A model generated the notes under the pieces. That model did no database searches. It was given only the letters and a program-made list of their open reading frames with translations, and was not told the origin of the DNA. From Drosophila pseudoobscura (Eukaryota > Arthropoda > Insecta > Diptera > Drosophilidae): a stretch of DNA of 64,000 bases. Of this stretch, positions 60,001 to 64,000 are shown piece by piece. Location of the stretch: NCBI RefSeq assembly GCF_009870125.1, contig NC_046681.1:8693001-8757000 (forward strand), written 5' to 3'. Within the stretch, counting starts at the first letter, position 1. Every line of letters begins with the position of its first letter. Position numbers and translations under genes: made by a program.

Positions 60001-63000
60001 GGAGAAACTTTTCCGATTAGAATTCCTTGTAGAAGTTTCTCGGTCTTTTGATGTGGTCAAAAGTCTGAAGAGATTTTTGCGAAGCCGGCTAAAAATGAAA
60101 GGCAAAAATTGCTGACCAAACCGCAGGCCGTTGGCTGTTGGCTGTTGGCCGTTGGCTACTGGCTGGCTTCCTGGTTGACCTTCGGCTGCTTATTAAAATT
60201 TCCATCGAAGGCGTAGGCATATAAAATTGAAACAAAGTTCCAGTTTTTGGCCAAGCAGGCCCCGGAATCGGACTGGGGTCCTCCTTGGCACTTGTTGACC
60301 TTCGGCAACGGCAACGGATGCGGCGGCTGCGGCGGCGGTGGATGGAGCTTCTTAATCAAGCATCTGCAAAGGCAGCTCCTCCATCGGCAGCAGCAGGCGG
60401 CATAAAATTAAACACTTGCAAAGCAAAGCCATGGCGACAATAATGAACAATGATGAACTCGATTAAAAGAAGAAGCTGGTGCCGATGCCGATGCTCAGGC
60501 TGAAGCTGAAACCAGTTGAGCGGTCCCAAAAAGAAGCAACAGATACAGATACATGGCGAAAACCAGAGCGATACAAGATACTCGTACTTGATGTGAATGT
60601 TGCCACACATCGGATGGCTTTGGGTTGCCCAAAAGCCGTTCCCTGCAACATTCTCGTTTTGCCACTTTGGGATTAAGCTTGAAATATGCATTCATAATAA
60701 GCCAAAAGCAGCAGAAACGGCCAGGGCAATCGTCCGGACTCTGGCAGGGGCCAACCTTTTGTCAACTTGATTTCTGGCTCATTTTTATTGCATATTCTGG
60801 CCAATCTTGTGCCCCAAGGCCAGATGGCCAACAAGCCAAGAAGGCAAGCAGCCAGCCAGCCAGCCGGCCAGCCGGCCAACCAGTCAAGAGCTCTGATGGC
60901 TCTCATAGTTTTGTATTTCATTCAATAATGATTCTTTCAGGACTGACGAGGGGTGGGGAGGGGGGGGGGAGCTCTGGAGTTTACTAATGGCAACGATTAT
61001 TAGGCCATCTTTCACTTTGACTACGATATTTTCTTGGACCCCATGGCAACGGACTACGACACCGACGCCGGCTCCGGCTCCGTCTCCGATTGACTCCAGT
61101 GCTGGCCCTGTCATCAACAATAGAGAGGGCGAGTCTCGAGTCTATATGCAGAGAATTTTGAGGAAAAGGGGAGGCTATTTGTGCAATTAATTAGTCATCA
61201 TTAGTGGAAAATGGTCTCCTTTGAATTGGTTATGAGCTCTGACCTTTGCATTAGTCGGAAATGGCGAGTTAGTCAACCAATTTCATTCGAAGCATATTTG
61301 TTGTGCTCAAATTAGGTTCGAATTTCATTTATCTGACTGATTGGCAGTGAAATTGAGATAATAATAGGGGGTTTAATATTTATGGTAAATGATTGCCAAT
61401 GAAAAGGAAATAAATCACAGAAATGATTTAATTTGAAAATTTAATTCGATGGAAGGAAGGGCTGTGAAAATTCTGAAGATCTATTAAATAGGTGCTTTGG
61501 TACAGAGTTATGTGAGAGGATATTTGATTATCTCCGTCTTCCTCGGGTGATGTGGTAGTGAAATCTTAATGCATCGATTCTGTTGATTCATATACCCAGA
61601 TGTCTAGTAATCATTCCCTTGAAGAATGTTTAATTATACAAAAAATTAAAATTTATTACCACAAATGCTTCATATGAAAAATTTAAATGAATTCAAATTA
61701 TCATTCTTGTTCTAAAGCACAGACTGTGGCGTTCCAGTCACAATAAATAACGTTAATAGTTGAATTACAATTCAAAACAAAATTAATACAAATTCTTGTC
61801 ATAAGCCCCCGATGAAGATGAAAGACAAGTAATATAGAATATACTTAGAAATTTCCATAGTTCCATATCAGAATTCTCAGTATTACGTGGAAATCTTGAA
61901 ATAGATTAGCTCCTCTCCTCGCCTCCTCAGCAATGCGCTAGGTAATTCCCAGAGCTCAATTTCCATTTCACGAACCCATCAAAGCCAAGTACTACTCCCC
62001 CGCCACCCCACCCCACCTGCCCCGTAGAAGCCAACTCAAGAGGCTGTGAAAAAACCCCCGTGCCGCAAACTGCGACTTAAACCCAGAGCCACCGCGAACA
62101 GTCAACAGAACTGCATTGTTCTCAACTCTGTTTAATAACCAAAAATTCTCGCATAAAAAAAAGCCACTTTAGAAGTCCATTTGGGAAGCAGCAACAAAAA
62201 ACTGCTCTGTGGAGAAAGAAACGCAGGCGGTGGGCAGAGAAAAAGTCACATGATTTAGTTGCCCTCTAGCCCCGCTCTCCCTCTCGCTCTCTTTCGACCT
62301 GCGGTCAGAAAAAACCCAACCGAAAGAAACCAAATTTCCGCCCAACAACTAGGAGCCAAGACTAGCTTTTGGGGTCGAACTGTTGGATGCCCTGGCATTA
62401 TTAAAATTAAAAAGATATAGCACTGCATATAGCGAAAGAAATGGTTCATCAAACAATCTGTGCACCAAGAAACTGAAAATCATAACACCCCGTCTGCACA
62501 GGGTATCAAAAAAAAGCTATTGCAAGACAGAAACAGAACTACAGCATGCATGCTCTCTGCCTCTGTCCTAAACAGTTTATTGGCAGCGACGGCGGCGTCG
62601 GCGACTATGGAAAATAAATCTTTACTGCGCCATAACACGATGCCGACGACAACGACAACGCTGCTGTAATGGAGAAGCAGCAGCAGCCTCAGCCGCGCCT
62701 CAGCCGCTCCTCAGCCTCTGCTTATCTGGTTGACGCGCTCTTCGCTGCTCTGTTCGCTCTCTTCTCACACTCTCCCGCTTCTAATGAAGATGATAATGAA
62801 ATGTGCGCTGGTGCCATAACCACAAAAGCCATTACCAGCAGTGCAGTTCTCCGTCTCTCACTCCCACTATGGCTCTGCCTCTGCCGCATCGCTGCTTGCA
62901 TTTCGCTGCTTCTGCCTCTGCCGCTGCCCTGCAGCATCTTTGGACACTGCTCGTAATTTTGAGGTTAACTCGAAATACTCTAACGAATAATTAAGTAATT

Positions 63001-64000
63001 TAGACAAGCCAATAATCGATGGCATATTAATAGGAAATTAGCATTGATTGGTGATTAATTAAAGGCTGGCACAGTGGAACTTCAATGCCAACAGCAGCAA
63101 TAAAAGGGAGGGGAGGAGCTGGCAAAAATGGATTTGAACTCGAGGATCAGAAAACTGACACAAAAGGAGCCTCAAACGAGTACAGAAACGAAGCTTTAAA
63201 GATGGTTTAAACATTATTTTTATCGGACATAAGAACATAACCATAAATGGACAAAATATAAAAGCTCAACAGAAAAAAAACCCTAAAAAATGGAAAAGGT
63301 TAAACTTGAGTACGATATGATCATATGTATGTTTTTTAAAATACTTATTAAAAACTAGGGGTCCAGCCAACACCCCCGGCTCACTAGCCTCGCTCTCCCG
63401 TGACGATATGAGTAAAAATTTTGATAATAGAGAGATGCTTATATAATACTTATATTCTGAAGATGGAGGTTTTCTGATCATTAAGAAATTTTTGTAAGAA
63501 ACATAAAAAGTTTTTTTTATATTGATTGAAAAGTCTTTCCAATCTTAGCATCAGTTTACAGATTATATTTTTGAAAGGGGAATTATTATATAAATCCGAA
63601 AAAGACAGCATATTTTGTTTCCCTTTAATATTGAGACTTCCTCTCTTATTCCAAACCCTTGCATGTATTTTATATGTATTTTATGTATGTTTATTTCTTT
63701 ATTTTGAACAGTGCCATATTTTTGCTATTGTTGCTATTGTTTTTGCTGCTGCCGATGCTGGTGTTCATGTACAGCTATTGCTGCTGCTATTGTTGATATT
63801 TTTGTTGCTATTTTGTGGCTGTTCCATCCGCTTGTCGATTTGTTTCGCTCGTTTCGGTTCTAAGTTTGCGTGCTGCCAACTCTCCTCTCCTCTCCTCTCA
63901 TCTCATCGCCTCTCTTTCTATTTTCCACTGCCGCTTCCTCACCTCTCCTCAGCATCTCTCTCTCTCTCACTGGCTGTTGCTGGTTATTCCAGGGTGATTT
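57035..64000. other. Non-coding region to window end, no gene recognised
   Basis: Contains (CA)n plus a C run near 57818-57840, TACTTATATA repeats near 58436-58482, CCGACC repeats near 58764-58800, CTGTAT hexamers near 58898-58938 and 59070-59098, CCGT repeats near 59697-59727, GCCAGCCGGCC repeats near 60849-60880, a CAG/CCTCAG-rich stretch near 62675-62720 and a polypyrimidine tract near 63885-63965. A first exon or 5' UTR of a gene continuing past 64000 is possible but not demonstrable. Confidence 0.4.

Noticed and set aside
62669-62956. 95-codon frame near the right end rich in Ser/Leu
   Set aside because: Composition follows CAG/CTC repeats, with no signal peptide or domain pattern and no splice context.

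Overview
The window looks like nuclear DNA of a Drosophila-type fly. The evidence is short introns (42-118 nt) with GTRAGT-like donors, TATA boxes followed about 30-36 nt later by an Inr, and clear insect orthologues (IFT70/TTC30, a choline/carnitine acyltransferase, insect lipocalins). The rest is non-coding DNA rich in simple sequence. The species cannot be fixed from the sequence alone; an obscura-group fly is only a guess. No tRNA, rRNA, known microRNA, CRISPR or intact transposon was recognised by eye.

Layout. 0-5 kb: a degenerate tandem repeat, a five-exon lipocalin-like gene on + (994-1864), and two tandem single-exon genes for small secreted proteins (2829-3092 and 3474-3797), each with its own TATA/Inr. 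5-21 kb: two nested pairs of inverted repeats, A (5.1-6.2 kb) with A' (20.0-21.0 kb) and B (7.1-8.1 kb) with B' (10.6-11.5 kb), each about 1 kb with nearly identical cores. Between B' and A' lies a four-exon carnitine/choline acyltransferase gene on the minus strand (11660-16182). It has a Lys/Ala/Pro-rich N-terminal tail of about 800 residues, and a 24-bp minisatellite and a 0.2-kb tandem duplication lie just upstream of it. Between B and B' is a short fragment resembling ribosomal protein eS17. 21-28 kb: non-coding DNA plus a decayed gene near 26.5 kb. 28040-28935 (minus): a second lipocalin-like gene with the same five-exon structure and intron phases as the first. 29-40 kb: no gene recognised. 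40189-42393 (minus): the IFT70/TTC30 gene in five exons. 42.4-64 kb: no gene recognised; many micro- and minisatellites.

How it fits together. The genes are functionally unrelated (secreted binding proteins, acyl transfer, cilium assembly). The striking organisation is structural: lipocalin(+), A, B, then B', CRAT, A', lipocalin(-) form a nested, roughly mirror-image arrangement that could be the remnant of a large inverted duplication. A second window-wide signal is a dispersed motif close to ATTACKYATACGC, seen about a dozen times.

Gene models were spliced by eye from reading frame, splice consensus and family similarity. Percent identities are estimates from reading aligned stretches, not computed.
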